This document shows, piece after piece, positions 8,994 through 18,841 of a stretch of 64,000 bases of DNA. Where the stretch lies: assembly GCF_000621525.1 (NCBI RefSeq), contig NZ_JHYC01000020.1, forward strand, positions 1 to 64,000. The letters run 5' to 3'. Made by a program: the position numbers and the translations under genes. The notes under the pieces are model-generated. The model had not been told where the DNA came from and ran no database searches. It saw only the letters and a program-made list of their open reading frames with translations. How positions within the stretch are numbered: position 1 is the first letter of the stretch; the number at the start of each line of letters is the position of its first letter. The stretch is from Legionella fairfieldensis ATCC 49588. Lineage in GTDB: Bacteria > Pseudomonadota > Gammaproteobacteria > Legionellales > Legionellaceae.

Positions 8994-10988
8994 ATGAGTC
9001 CCACTGATTTAGCTAATGCTATTCGTTTTTTAAGTATAGATGCCGTTGAAAAGGCACAATCAGGTCATCCCGGTATGCCGCTGGGGATGGCAGATATTGC
9101 TACTGTATTATGGAAAAAATTTTTAAAACATAACCCGCAAAATCCTCATTGGTTTGATCGCGATCGCTTTGTTTTATCCAATGGTCATGGTTCCATGCTT
9201 CTTTATTCACTGTTGCATTTAACCGGCTATCAACTAAGCCTTGACGAATTAAAAAATTTTCGTCAACTTCATTCCAAAACACCAGGGCATCCGGAATATG
9301 GGCATACTCCTGGTGTTGAAACCACAACGGGTCCACTGGGGCAAGGGTTAGCCAATGCGGTAGGAATGGCTATTGCGGAGAAGCTATTGGCAACTCAATT
9401 TAATCGTCCCTCCTTGGAGCTGGTAAATCATTATACTTATACTTTTGCAGGTGATGGGTGTTTCATGGAAGGTATTTCTCATGAAGCCTGTTCTTTGGCC
9501 GGTACTTTAGGCTTGGGAAAATTGATTGTTTTTTATGATGACAATGGTATTTCAATTGATGGTAATGTAGAAACCTGGTTTACAGATAACACTGCTGAAC
9601 GTTTTAATGCCTACAATTGGCAAGTTATTGGCCCCATTAATGGTCACGATCCTCGGGAAATCGAACAGGCTATTGAACAGGCACGTCAGGAAATCGCCCG
9701 CCCCAGCCTGATTATCTGTAAAACAATAATAGGATATGGTTCACCGGTTGCCGGTAGTGAAAAAGCACATGGCTCTCCTTTGGGAAGCGCAGGCGTCGCT
9801 AAAGCACGGGAAACTTTTGGCTGGTCTTATGCGCCCTTTGAAATTCCGGATAGGCTTTATGCCGAATGGAATCATATCGAACAAGGACAAAAGGAAGAAA
9901 ACGGTTGGCTCCAGTGCTGTCACCTTTATCAGCAAGCATATCAAACTGATTATCATGAGTTTTTACGCCGTATTAATGGTGACTTGCCAGATAGTTGGGA
10001 TAGCGTGGCAAGTGCGTTTATTGACCAATGTCGCAGCAACGATAAAGCGCTTGCTACCCGAAAAAGCTCTCAAATTTGTATTGAGGAATTTGCAAAACAC
10101 TTGCCGGAAATGTTAGGTGGTTCGGCCGATTTAACAGGTTCCAACAATACGGATTGGTCCGGCTCGAAATCCATCACTGCAAATAATTTTTTGGGAAATT
10201 ATCTGTTTTACGGAGTACGTGAATTTGCCATGGCAGCCATTATGAATGGAATAGCGGTACACGGCGGATTTATTCCTTACGGAGGAACCTTTCTTGTTTT
10301 TGCCGATTATGCCAGGAATGCCATCCGCTTAAGCGCGCTCATGAAACAACGTGTGATCTATGTTCTTACACATGACTCAATAGGATTGGGGGAAGATGGG
10401 CCTACTCATCAGCCTATAGAGCACGCCGCCATGTTACGCATGACACCTGATTTGGCGGTATGGCGGCCTGCCGATCTTATGGAAACGGCTATCGCCTGGC
10501 AACAGGCACTGGAATGTCACACCGGTCCTTCGGCATTATTGCTATCCCGGCAAAATCTGCCGGCCCTGCTGCATACACCCAATGCTGCGGAGTTAATCAG
10601 GAAAGGGGGTTATATTCTTAAGGATTGTGAGAAAGAGCCGGATGTTATCTTGTTGGCAACAGGATCAGAGGTGCAGCTGGCACTTGCTGCCGCAACGCAA
10701 TTACAAATAAAAAATAGACAGGTTCGCGTAGTTTCCATGCCCTGCTGTGAACGTTTTCTTATGCAAGAAGCGGATTATCAGGAACAGGTTTTGCCTCGAT
10801 CAGTGCGCCATCGGGTCGCAATTGAGGCAGCGGCAACCAGTTACTGGTATCGTTTTGTTGGACTGGATGGTGCGGTAATTGGACTGGATTGTTTTGGTGT
10901 TTCAGCACCTGCCACGCAGGCTTATAATGATTTAAATCTGACTGTTGAAACCATTCTTTTCACTATAGAGCAAATGCTGGACGTTTAA
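8994..10988 (+). CDS. tkt: Transketolase
   Basis: 664 aa, full length for the family. The ThDP/metal motif is GDGCFMEG (GDG at residues 153-155), the N-terminal [14 protein letters not shown] substrate/cofactor block is present, and the pyrimidine-domain signature [16 protein letters not shown] lies in the second domain. It transfers two-carbon ketol units between pentose phosphate and glycolytic sugars. It is followed at 180 bp by gap and then pgk on the same strand, the carbon-metabolism block also found in Legionella. The ATG at 8994 follows AAGAGAACGC. No lesions are seen. Confidence 0.97.
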   Translation: MSPTDLANAIRFLSIDAVEKAQSGHPGMPLGMADIATVLWKKFLKHNPQNPHWFDRDRFVLSNGHGSMLLYSLLHLTGYQLSLDELKNFRQLHSKTPGHPEYGHTPGVETTTGPLGQGLANAVGMAIAEKLLATQFNRPSLELVNHYTYTFAGDGCFMEGISHEACSLAGTLGLGKLIVFYDDNGISIDGNVETWFTDNTAERFNAYNWQVIGPINGHDPREIEQAIEQARQEIARPSLIICKTIIGYGSPVAGSEKAHGSPLGSAGVAKARETFGWSYAPFEIPDRLYAEWNHIEQGQKEENGWLQCCHLYQQAYQTDYHEFLRRINGDLPDSWDSVASAFIDQCRSNDKALATRKSSQICIEEFAKHLPEMLGGSADLTGSNNTDWSGSKSITANNFLGNYLFYGVREFAMAAIMNGIAVHGGFIPYGGTFLVFADYARNAIRLSALMKQRVIYVLTHDSIGLGEDGPTHQPIEHAAMLRMTPDLAVWRPADLMETAIAWQQALECHTGPSALLLSRQNLPALLHTPNAAELIRKGGYILKDCEKEPDVILLATGSEVQLALAAATQLQIKNRQVRVVSMPCCERFLMQEADYQEQVLPRSVRHRVAIEAAATSYWYRFVGLDGAVIGLDCFGVSAPATQAYNDLNLTVETILFTIEQMLDV

Positions 10989-11165
10989 TAACAAAATTAC
11001 AATTTTAAACGCTGACTCGTCAGAAGAGTTGTAGACATGTCTCTCGCCTATGTAGCCAAGTCTGGATTTCATCTGTTTATAAACGCAACGGCTGAAATCA
11101 GACCTTTAATCAGGTGAGGTATGTTAACAAGTATTTAAAAGAGCCAGCCTAATTTGGAGAACCCT

Positions 11166-12158
11166 ATGACTGTAAGAGTCGCGATAAACGGTTATGGCCG
11201 TATCGGCCGCTGTATCTTACGTGCTATTTATGAATATAAGCGCCAAAATCAGTTTAATGTGGTCGCTATTAACGACCTGTCAGGTATAGAAACGACAGCT
11301 CATCTAACCCGCTATGATTCTACTCACGGTCATTTCGGATCGGAGGTTCGGGTGGATGGGCACAATTTAGTTGTTGATGGCCATTCTATTCGAGTGATTG
11401 CCGAGCGCTCTCCCCAGGATTTACCCTGGAAAGAACTTGACGTTGACGTTGTATTCGAATGCACCGGGCATTTCACCCAGTATGACGCAGCCATGAAACA
11501 TATTGCAGCAGGGGCTAAAAAAGTCTTGATTTCCGCACCCGGTAAAAACGCTGACGCTACTATTGTCTATGGCGTTAATCATCAGCGTTTACAGGCAACG
11601 GATATTATCGTCTCCAATGCCTCTTGCACCACTAATTGCCTGGCACCCGTTGTGCAACCGTTACATGAAGCCTTGAGTATAGAATACGGACTGGTTAATA
11701 CGGTACATGCTTATACCAAAGATCAGATGCTTTTGGACGGTAGCCACAGCGATCTGCGCCGTGCCCGTTCGGCAACTCAATCCATTATTCCGACTAAAAC
11801 GGGAGCTGCTCTTGCTGTAGGATTGGTATTGCCTGAATTGGCCGGCAAACTGGACGGTTTTGCGATGCGTGTCCCCACCCTGAATGTCTCTGTTGTTGAT
11901 TTAACTTTTACTACCCGGAGCACAACGAACGCAGAAGAAGTAAATAACATCATGCGCCGTGCAGCCAGTGATGTTCTAAAGATCAACGATGATCCTTTGG
12001 TCTCTTGCGATTTTAATCATAACCCGGCCTCAGCTATTTTTGATGCAACTCAGACTAAAGTGTTAGGTAATCTGGTGAAAGTAGTAGCCTGGTATGATAA
12101 TGAATGGGGTTTTTCCAACCGTATGTTAGATACAGCAAATTACATGATGAATCGTTAA
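11166..12158 (+). CDS. gap: Glyceraldehyde-3-phosphate dehydrogenase, type I
   Basis: 330 aa when started at ATG 11166, which has GGAGAA eight bases upstream; a 4-codon longer start lacks this. NAD-binding INGYGRIGR is at residues 7-15, the catalytic Cys154 is in NASCTTNC, and His181 is in TVHAYTKDQ. The conserved [15 protein letters not shown] and [10 protein letters not shown] blocks and WYDNEWGF near the C-terminus are present. The sequence around His181 ([11 protein letters not shown]) is GAPDH-like, unlike erythrose-4-phosphate dehydrogenase (Epd), which often occupies this position next to pgk in enterobacteria. pgk starts only 8 nt after its stop codon, so the two are co-transcribed. 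Confidence 0.95.
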   Translation: MTVRVAINGYGRIGRCILRAIYEYKRQNQFNVVAINDLSGIETTAHLTRYDSTHGHFGSEVRVDGHNLVVDGHSIRVIAERSPQDLPWKELDVDVVFECTGHFTQYDAAMKHIAAGAKKVLISAPGKNADATIVYGVNHQRLQATDIIVSNASCTTNCLAPVVQPLHEALSIEYGLVNTVHAYTKDQMLLDGSHSDLRRARSATQSIIPTKTGAALAVGLVLPELAGKLDGFAMRVPTLNVSVVDLTFTTRSTTNAEEVNNIMRRAASDVLKINDDPLVSCDFNHNPASAIFDATQTKVLGNLVKVVAWYDNEWGFSNRMLDTANYMMNR

Positions 12159-12166
12159 AGGATAGC

Positions 12167-13366
12167 ATGATGAATTTGATTAAAATGAGTGACCTCAGTC
12201 TTCGCAATAAACGAGTACTGATCCGTGAAGATTTGAATGTACCAGTTAAAGATGGTTTTATTACAAGTGATCAACGTTTACAAGCGGCTCTACCGACCTT
12301 GCAGGCAGTACTTGAAGAAAATGCTGCCGTCATGGTGTTGTCACATTTGGGACGCCCCGAAGAGGGTCGATTTGAAAAACGTTTTTCCTTAAAACCTGTT
12401 GCTGATTATTTGGCAGCCCACCTCCAATACCCTGTCCGCTTTGTTAGCGACTACTTAAATGGTATTGAAGTTAATCCGGGCGAATTGGTTATTTGCGAAA
12501 ACGTACGTTTTAATTGTGGAGAAAAGGCTAATGATGATGCACTGGCGCAAACACTTGCGAGTTTGTGCGACATTTTTATAATGGATGCTTTTGGCACAGC
12601 CCATCGCGCCCAAGCCTCCACTCATGGCGTAGCAAAATATGCCCCCATAGCGGCGGCAGGTCCTCTTTTAGTACGTGAATTGGAAGCTTTACAGCAAGTA
12701 CTTAAGCAACCGGAAAAACCAATCATTGCTATTGTCGGGGGCGCCAAAATCTCTTCCAAATTAACGCTTCTGAAACAGTTAGTAGGGATCGTTGATTATT
12801 TAATTCCTGGCGGTGGTATTGCGAATACCTTTCTTAAAGCACAGGGATTCGAGATTGGCGTTTCACTTTGCGAAGAGGGGTTGCTTGATGATGCACGAGA
12901 AATTTTAGCGCTTGCTACGGAAAAAGGCTGTGAAATTCCTCTACCTTCTGATGTCGTTGTAGGCAAGCACTTCTCTGATTCCTGTCCTGCTTTTAATAAA
13001 TCGTTAGCCCACATTGCCAGTGATGATATGATTATGGATATAGGACCTGAAACTGTAAGTAGCTATGTAGATATTATCGATCAGGCGAAAACCATCATTT
13101 GGAATGGCCCTGTCGGTGTCTTCGAATTTCCTCAATTCGCCTATGGCACCCGAGCATTGGCAATAGCTATTGCCGATAGTGATGCTTTTTCCATTGCTGG
13201 AGGAGGTGATACATTGGCTGCTGTTGATCAATATGATTTGACTCAGCAAATTTCATATATTTCCACCGGAGGTGGCGCTTTTCTTGAGTTTCTGGAAGGT
13301 AAAACTTTACCTGCCGTTGCCATTTTGGAGGAACGTGCGAATGCAGCGACACCGCAACAGGATTAA
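12167..13366 (+). CDS. pgk: Phosphoglycerate kinase
   Basis: 399 aa. The start at ATG 12167 is chosen because AGGATAG precedes it and because the upstream extension lies within gap; a second ATG follows directly. Family signatures are LIREDLNVP near the N-terminus, LSHLGRP, the GGAKISSK block, and the C-terminal nucleotide-binding [13 protein letters not shown]. It makes ATP from 1,3-bisphosphoglycerate. It follows gap by 8 nt. In L. pneumophila, as I recall, pyk follows pgk; here the next gene is convergent and no pyruvate kinase is present in the window. Confidence 0.97.
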   Translation: MMNLIKMSDLSLRNKRVLIREDLNVPVKDGFITSDQRLQAALPTLQAVLEENAAVMVLSHLGRPEEGRFEKRFSLKPVADYLAAHLQYPVRFVSDYLNGIEVNPGELVICENVRFNCGEKANDDALAQTLASLCDIFIMDAFGTAHRAQASTHGVAKYAPIAAAGPLLVRELEALQQVLKQPEKPIIAIVGGAKISSKLTLLKQLVGIVDYLIPGGGIANTFLKAQGFEIGVSLCEEGLLDDAREILALATEKGCEIPLPSDVVVGKHFSDSCPAFNKSLAHIASDDMIMDIGPETVSSYVDIIDQAKTIIWNGPVGVFEFPQFAYGTRALAIAIADSDAFSIAGGGDTLAAVDQYDLTQQISYISTGGGAFLEFLEGKTLPAVAILEERANAATPQQD

Positions 13367-13423
13367 TAGATCAGAATAAAAGTAAGGGAACTTAAATAAG
13401 CTTTATTTATCAGTCGGATAAAA

Positions 13424-13476
13424 GATATTAAACTACTTGGTGGATAAAAGCTCCATGGAACAAGAAGTTTAATATC
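13424..13476. repeat. Long inverted repeat between convergent pgk and a membrane gene
   Basis: The arms GATATTAAACTACTTG (13424-13439) and CAAGAAGTTTAATATC (13461-13476) are complementary at 15 of 16 positions, with a 21-nt loop. There is no U-tract on either strand, so it is not a standard terminator. It lies between convergent genes and could stop or stabilise both transcripts, or be a copy of a dispersed palindromic repeat. Confidence 0.6.
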
Positions 13477-13513
13477 AAGGTTCAAAAGAAAAAGGCAGAA
13501 AGATCCTGAATTA

Positions 13514-13927
13514 TTATTTCTCCAATTTTTTTGGATTACTTGCTTTTTTATCGGTTTTATCACCAAGTTTTTGATAAGCTTTCTCCAGACGTTTTAATTC
13601 TTTAGTCGATAATTTTTCCAAATCAAGGGAATTATTATTAGCCGTTTTTGTCGCTTTAATTATTTCATCCAATTTTAAATTTAAAATCTTATTTTCACGA
13701 TTTTGGGTATTTTGAATTAAAAATACCATCAAAAATGTTACGGCGGAGGAGACGGAATTAATAATTAATTGCCAGGTGTCGGAAAATTTGAACAAAGGTC
13801 CTAAAATAAGCCAGCCTATCACGAAACTTAACGAAAATATAAAGACCCAGGCTTTTCCTACTTCTTCTGAAATCCATTTTGCAAAGACTGGAAATAATTT
13901 TTTTGAATAGTTATTTTTGATTGACAT
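13514..13927 (-). CDS. Low-affinity iron permease-like membrane protein
   Basis: 137 aa with two transmembrane segments (WVFIFSLSFVIGWLILGPLF and a second around IINSVSSAVTFLMVFLIQ), then the conserved QNTQNRENKILNLKLDEII block. That block is characteristic of the small bacterial low-affinity iron permease (Fet4-like) family. The C-terminus is a Lys-rich cytoplasmic tail with KELKRLEKAYQKL. Despite the family name, transport by these short bacterial members is not well established. It is encoded convergently to pgk and upstream of nothing obvious, and the queuosine-precursor transporter lies 45 bp upstream on the same strand. Confidence 0.75.
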   Translation of the reverse strand: MSIKNNYSKKLFPVFAKWISEEVGKAWVFIFSLSFVIGWLILGPLFKFSDTWQLIINSVSSAVTFLMVFLIQNTQNRENKILNLKLDEIIKATKTANNNSLDLEKLSTKELKRLEKAYQKLGDKTDKKASNPKKLEK

Positions 13928-13972
13928 TCCTTAATAAGCAAGAGCCAAAGGATGAGAAAAATATCTTATCAG

Positions 13973-14584
13973 TTAAGAGAGTGCTTTAAAACGATGACGC
14001 AAAATTAATTGCAGAATAAAACCATACAAGGGTATGAAAGACAGAAGTCCTATGAGTAGTTTAAATGCTAAATCCGCTGTTGCCATTTCAAGCCAGTGCT
14101 CATTTAAAATCGTATTGCTACTATGAAAAAAAGCAATAAAAAAGAAACAATAGGTATCAACCAAGTTACCAAAAACAGTCGCAAGACTTGGGGCAATCCA
14201 CCATTTTTTCCAGTAACGCAATTTTTGAAAAACCAGAATATCCAATAATTGCCCTATTACATAAGCAAGAAAACTTGCCAAAGCTATGCGCAATACAAGG
14301 ATATTTCCTGCGAATAAACTCACTTGCGCGTAATAATTTGAAATAAAATAGGAAAAAATAAAGCCGGGTATCATTGCCATAAAAATTATTGTTCTGGCAG
14401 TTTTTGCTCCTGATAGACGTGTACTTAAATCAGTCAAAATAAAAATTAATGGATAACTGAAAGCTCCCCACGTTGTATGGACTCCCAAAAAAATAAAGGG
14501 ATATTGAACGAGCGTATTGCTTACACAAAGAATAAGAACGTGAAGTACCACAAGCCATTTAATGTTGCTAGTATTGAGATGCAT
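13973..14584 (-). CDS. VUT/YhhQ family queuosine precursor transporter
   Basis: 203 aa with about six membrane helices. Family features are the LGVHTTWGAFSYPLIFILTD segment, followed by TRLSGAKTARTIIF, then YVIGQLLDILVFQKLR and a VFGNLVDTYCFF helix with an Asn/Asp pair. YhhQ imports 7-cyano-7-deazaguanine and related precursors of queuosine for tRNA modification. The length is slightly below E. coli YhhQ (221 aa). A second, divergent member of this family occurs at 25092-25811 within the RiPP region. Confidence 0.85.
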   Translation of the reverse strand: MHLNTSNIKWLVVLHVLILCVSNTLVQYPFIFLGVHTTWGAFSYPLIFILTDLSTRLSGAKTARTIIFMAMIPGFIFSYFISNYYAQVSLFAGNILVLRIALASFLAYVIGQLLDILVFQKLRYWKKWWIAPSLATVFGNLVDTYCFFFIAFFHSSNTILNEHWLEMATADLAFKLLIGLLSFIPLYGFILQLILRHRFKALS

Positions 14585-14982
14585 TGTTGTGCTTAAAAAT
14601 AGAACATTATGACATCATCATTTACCTTGTTCAACAGCTCATGTGATCTTGATTGGTTTTCCTCTTGTGATAGATTAATTAATTAATTCTATTTTCCCTG
14701 CGTTTTTTGGGATAGAAAAATCGCTTAAATAGGACGATGTTTTTATTATTTGTTTTGTTTTACAAATAATTAGCTTTTTTTGAGAAGGAATTATTGTCAT
14801 TACCAAAAGAATTTCTTTCATGATTTTCTCCATAAAATCAAAAAGTCAGGTAATTTTCATTGCTCTCTACTAATAAATGCTATTTGCTCTTTCTCTCCAT
14901 TATGAATTAATAATAAATAATTAACAATAAACTAATAAGCTCCATATCTTTGCTTCTATGACTATGAGGGTCCTATCGATGT
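14585..14982. other. AT-rich intergenic region without a visible gene
   Basis: About 400 bp between two minus-strand genes. It contains runs of TTAATTAATTAAT and T-rich tracts but no open frame of interest, no tRNA-like fold, and no strong hairpin with a U-tract that I can see. It should hold the promoter of the YhhQ-type gene. Confidence 0.5.
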
Positions 14983-15843
14983 TCAACTATTGACTATTAC
15001 ACCCCCATTGGGATGAAGTACTTGTCCTGTCATATAAGAAGAATCCTCCGAGGCAAGAAATACATAGCAAGGTGCTACTTCAGCGGGCTGCCCCATCCGT
15101 TTCATGGGAACCTGACTACCAAATTCTTCAACCTCTTTTGCCGTAAAGGTTGAAGGAATCAGCGGCGTCCATATAGGGCCTGGGGCAACGGCATTAACGC
15201 GAATTCCTCGCGACACCAGGTTTTGTGAAAGTGAGCGCGTAAATCCTACTATTGCACCTTTAGTTGCAGAATAATCCAAAAGATGTGCGCTACCCTTATA
15301 AGTGGTGACCGAGGCGGTATTAATAATGACATCGCCTTCTTTCAAAAAAGGTAAGAGGGTTTTGACCATATAAAAATAAGAGAAAAAATTCGTCTTGAAT
15401 GTATTTTCTAATTGGTCACAACTTATCTCTTCTATACTCTCTTGAGGATGTTGTTCTCCGGCATTATTCACTAAAATATTGATAGGAGGACATTGTTCTT
15501 GTGCCTGTTTGACCAGTTTTTCGCAGGCGGAAAAGGTCTGTAAATTAGCTGACATTAACCAGCATTTTCTTCCCATTTTTTCCACAATTTCTTTTGTTTT
15601 TTTTGCATCCTCATGTTCATTTAAATAGTGAACGATGACATCTGCTCCTTCTTTTGCAAAAGCACAGGAAACTGCACGACCAATTCCACTGTCTCCACCC
15701 GTAATGAGAGCCGTTTTGCCCTTTAATTTATCACTTCCTTTATAATTAGCAGAGAAATAGTCAGGCTCAGGGGTCATTTTCGATTCAAGACCAGGTTGAC
15801 GGTTTTGCTGCTGAGCTGGAGGATGAGATGGTTTCTTGTTCAT
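14983..15843 (-). CDS. SDR-family oxidoreductase (YghA-like, stress-type)
   Basis: 286 aa from ATG 15843, which is preceded by an ideal GGAGGT-like ribosome binding site; the longer frame lacks one. A Pro/Gln-rich N-terminal tail (~40 aa) leads to the Rossmann motif TGGDSGIGRAV, then NNAGEQHP and the catalytic YSATKGA (Tyr-x3-Lys), with NTASVTTYKGS supplying Ser. The PxYFSANYKGSDKLKGK N-terminal block is typical of the YghA / general stress protein 39 group of NADP-dependent short-chain dehydrogenases. The substrate is unknown. It lies upstream of radical SAM and NHEJ genes in what looks like a stress-gene neighbourhood. Confidence 0.88.
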   Translation of the reverse strand: MNKKPSHPPAQQQNRQPGLESKMTPEPDYFSANYKGSDKLKGKTALITGGDSGIGRAVSCAFAKEGADVIVHYLNEHEDAKKTKEIVEKMGRKCWLMSANLQTFSACEKLVKQAQEQCPPINILVNNAGEQHPQESIEEISCDQLENTFKTNFFSYFYMVKTLLPFLKEGDVIINTASVTTYKGSAHLLDYSATKGAIVGFTRSLSQNLVSRGIRVNAVAPGPIWTPLIPSTFTAKEVEEFGSQVPMKRMGQPAEVAPCYVFLASEDSSYMTGQVLHPNGGVIVNS

Positions 15844-15985
15844 GGCGACCTCCTGTCTAATACAATAAAACATCCGAATTTTATTAGTATAGAAGATAAT
15901 TTATCATAAAAAATTAAGCATTAAATTTTAATTAAAATATATTGAACTAGGATGCTGTTTTTATTTGATTTTTATTCATTATTAG

Positions 15986-17074
15986 CTAAAATTCATCATC
16001 CCATAATGTTAATTGTTTTGCTATCATCTGTTCTTTTTTTCTAAATTTTCCTACGTCTAACTCAGGAAGAGAATTAATATTTAAATGTAAACGCTTACAT
16101 GCCAGACGGAATCTGGCAGCTAATAAATTGGCATAGTGACCTTCACCTCGCATTCTGGTTCCATAAGTGGAATCATAGTCTTTTCCTCCACGCATTTGAC
16201 GTATGATGCTCATAACATGGTCGGCACGTTGAGGAAAATGTTGGTGCAGCCATTCTTTAAAAAGCACTTTAACTTCGTGAGGCAAGCGCAGTAATACATA
16301 ACTGGCATGTTGAGCTCCCGCCTGTTTGGCAGCCTGTAAAATGCTTTCCAGTTCATCGTCATTGATCAGAGGAATGACAGGAGCGGCCATTACACGAACA
16401 GGAATCTCATGGTTTGATAAAATACTAATCGTCTTTAATCTGCCTGATGGAGTCGTCGTGCGGGGTTCCATAATATGCTTTAATTGACGGGAAAGGGAGG
16501 TAACGCTTATGGCGACTCTTACCAGATTTTGTTTCGCCATGGAGGTTAAAATATCCAAATCTCGTGTAATAAGAGCATTCTTGCTAATAATAATTACAGG
16601 ATGAGAGTATTTGTTTAAAACCTCTAACAGACTACGAGTAATTTTGAGTTGTGCTTCCGCAGGTTGGTAGGGATCAGTGTTAGCGCCTAAAAGAATGGGT
16701 TTACATTGATAGTTGGGTTTGTTAAGTTCTTTTTCTAAAAGGTGAGCGGCGTCTGCTTTATAAAAAATTTTGGTTTCAAAATCCAGCCCGGGCGACAAAT
16801 TCATATAAGCATGGGCAGGTCTGGCATAACAATAAATACATCCATGCTCACAACCGCGGTAAGGATTAATCGATTGTTCAAAACCAAGATCAGGGGAATT
16901 ATTACGACTGATAATAGACTTGGCTTTTTCAGGTAGTAATGTGGTTTCTAAAGGAGAAAGAGGTTCTTCCTCAATATCCCATCCATCGTCAAATGCTTCA
17001 TAAGTCAGGTGTTCAAATCTTCCCTGAATAGCACTGATAGCACCCCTGTTTTTTGTATTCCGGTTGTTTTTCAT
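15986..17074 (-). CDS. PA0069-family radical SAM protein
   Basis: 362 aa. The cluster motif CEHGCIYCYAR (Cys-x3-Cys-x2-Cys) follows SINPYRGCEHG at about residue 72, the hallmark of the PA0069/Rv2578c group related to spore photoproduct lyase. Downstream, LLGANTDPYQPAE and AAPVIPLINDDELE are group-typical. The function is not established, and proposals centre on DNA repair because of the relation to photoproduct lyase. It is divergent from ku with a 107-bp gap, and its position next to an NHEJ module is compatible with a repair role. The C-terminus, ending KQLTLWDDEF, is intact. Confidence 0.88.
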   Translation of the reverse strand: MKNNRNTKNRGAISAIQGRFEHLTYEAFDDGWDIEEEPLSPLETTLLPEKAKSIISRNNSPDLGFEQSINPYRGCEHGCIYCYARPAHAYMNLSPGLDFETKIFYKADAAHLLEKELNKPNYQCKPILLGANTDPYQPAEAQLKITRSLLEVLNKYSHPVIIISKNALITRDLDILTSMAKQNLVRVAISVTSLSRQLKHIMEPRTTTPSGRLKTISILSNHEIPVRVMAAPVIPLINDDELESILQAAKQAGAQHASYVLLRLPHEVKVLFKEWLHQHFPQRADHVMSIIRQMRGGKDYDSTYGTRMRGEGHYANLLAARFRLACKRLHLNINSLPELDVGKFRKKEQMIAKQLTLWDDEF

Positions 17075-17181
17075 CGGTTTTATTTATGACATTATGATTT
17101 TTATAATAACATGTTGAGTGATTAATAAAAACAAAAGGCACTGACTATAATTAGAGAAAGTTCTTCAAAAAAGGAATGATT

Positions 17182-18030
17182 ATGAAAGCTATCTGGAAAG
17201 GTGATATTTCATTTGGGTTGGTCACAATTCCGGTACAAATTATCCCTGTTGAAGAAAAAAATGAATTACATTTTCACTTATTAGATAATCGCGATAAAGC
17301 GCGTATTCGATACAAACGAGTGAATAGTGAAACAGGTAAGGAAGTGTCACTGGAAAATATAGTAAAAGGTTATGAGTATGACAAAGAGCGCTATATTATA
17401 GTGGATGAAAAAGCGTTTGAAAAAGCAAGCCCCGACGTTTTTAAATTAATTAATATTGAAGAATTTATTAATCTGGCTGAAATTGACAATTTATATTTTG
17501 ATAAACCCTATTATTTAATACCGGATTCAAAAAATCAAAAAGCCTATGTTCTTTTAAGAGAAGCCCTGAAGAAAACAAAAAAAGTAGGAGTAGCCAAGGC
17601 AATTATACGCACAAAAGAATATTTATGTTTAATCATGGCGCATGATGAAGCCTTAGTTTTAAATCGCATTCGTTTTCAGCATGAAATTCGTAAAGAAGAC
17701 GATTTAAAATTACCCACCAAATCACTAAAAGACTATAAAATCTCTGATCGTGAAATGAAAATGGCGGTTGATTTAATTAAGGATTTAAGCGGAACATGGA
17801 AACCGGAAAAGTATCATGACGAGTATTATGAGACGATGACCAGGTGGCTTGATAAAAAAGCAGCGGAAGCCGAAAAATCCGGAGGTAAAAAAACAACACG
17901 TATACGAAAACCCGATGATGTAGTCGATTTTATTACTTTACTGAAAAAAAGTATGGGAAAAAGAATAAAACGTACGGATAATCCAAAAAGTGCGACTCAA
18001 AAAATTAAAAATAAAAAGCCGCATCATTAG
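17182..18030 (+). CDS. ku: Ku DNA-end-binding protein (NHEJ)
   Basis: 282 aa from ATG 17182, which keeps about 7 nt to AAGGA; the ATG two codons earlier sits too close to it. The N-terminus MKAIWKGDISFGLVTIPVQ and the ring-domain block ARIRYKRVNSETGKEV are diagnostic of bacterial Ku. The Lys/Arg-rich C-terminus (KRIKRTDNPKSATQKIKNKK) is the usual DNA/LigD-interaction tail. Ku homodimers thread onto broken DNA ends and recruit LigD, encoded 0.8 kb downstream on the same strand. A terminator overlaps the stop codon, so ku and ligD are separate transcripts. Confidence 0.95.
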   Translation: MKAIWKGDISFGLVTIPVQIIPVEEKNELHFHLLDNRDKARIRYKRVNSETGKEVSLENIVKGYEYDKERYIIVDEKAFEKASPDVFKLINIEEFINLAEIDNLYFDKPYYLIPDSKNQKAYVLLREALKKTKKVGVAKAIIRTKEYLCLIMAHDEALVLNRIRFQHEIRKEDDLKLPTKSLKDYKISDREMKMAVDLIKDLSGTWKPEKYHDEYYETMTRWLDKKAAEAEKSGGKKTTRIRKPDDVVDFITLLKKSMGKRIKRTDNPKSATQKIKNKKPHH

Positions 18031-18042
18031 CGGCTTTTATTG
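18014..18042 (+). terminator. Intrinsic terminator at the end of ku (bidirectional)
   Basis: A perfect 9-bp stem AAAAGCCGC (18014-18022) / GCGGCTTTT (18030-18038) with a 7-nt loop. It has a T-tract on the plus side and an A-tract before the stem, so it can also serve the convergent DUF4142 gene that ends at 18076. Confidence 0.85.
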
Positions 18043-18075
18043 ACTATTCAATCCCGGATTAATAATGGCCAGTCA

Positions 18076-18651
18076 TTAAGAACGAGCGACTTCTCGCTGA
18101 ACAATTTTAGCCTCCTGTAGATGCTTCTGAATATGTGCTCTGGTAGCTTCCAGATGATCTTTCAATAAAGGGCTGGCTACACGGCTTGAAAGTTTGTTAT
18201 TCAATAACGCCAATGCTTTCGTGTGATCATTAACCATGGCAGTCATATAGGCTTTATCAAACGCTTTACCATTCAATCGATTTAATGTAGCCATTTCTTG
18301 TTGGCCTTTTCTTTGCAGCATCCGAGCGGTGTCACCATTTTGGGGCATAATGCCAATTCTGCGGCTTACATTTTCGGTTTCCCGTAAATTTTGATTATGA
18401 GCACTGTACATCCAGCTTGCGTAATTTCTAACAGCCGGATTGGCCGACTTTCGTTGTGCTTCGCTAGCCGCAGCTATCTCATTTTTATTTAATACGACAA
18501 GAGCGCCGAGAACACGGGCATCGAATTGAGCCTGCCTGGAATTGACGGGAACCTGATTAGCGTAATAGTTGCTGGAATAAGTATTTAAATCGCAACCAGA
18601 TGACAAGACGCCAAGACCTAAAGCCAACGACAAAATAAATTTTGATTTCAT
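18076..18651 (-). CDS. DUF4142 lipoprotein
   Basis: 191 aa from ATG 18651 with AGGGA upstream; the longer frame to 18792 has no signal sequence at its start. A lipoprotein signal peptide (KFILSLALGLGVLSSGCDL, lipobox LSSGC) places it in the envelope. The ferritin-like helical DUF4142 core follows: VLNKNEIAAASEAQRKS, NYASWMYSAHNQN, then the C-terminal MVNDHTKALALLNN block. The function is unknown; such proteins are often stress-induced. It sits between ku and ligD but on the opposite strand. Confidence 0.85.
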   Translation of the reverse strand: MKSKFILSLALGLGVLSSGCDLNTYSSNYYANQVPVNSRQAQFDARVLGALVVLNKNEIAAASEAQRKSANPAVRNYASWMYSAHNQNLRETENVSRRIGIMPQNGDTARMLQRKGQQEMATLNRLNGKAFDKAYMTAMVNDHTKALALLNNKLSSRVASPLLKDHLEATRAHIQKHLQEAKIVQREVARS

Positions 18652-18841
18652 AAATATCCCTATTGAAATTTGCGAAACTATAGAATAACTCAACTCCAGA
18701 TAAAAAACATCACTCTCATTAGTCATTATAAAATTAATCCGAATGGAGCAGTTTGAGAAAAGTTGGTCGTTTTCACAAGTGAACACCTGCATTAAACCGG
18801 ATTGTCTATAATTAGTAATTAATATCAGAGCAAGGATACTT

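Noticed and set aside
11166-12158. Erythrose-4-phosphate dehydrogenase (epd) instead of gap
   Set aside because: Position beside pgk suggested it, but the [11 protein letters not shown] region and overall motifs match GAPDH better than Epd.
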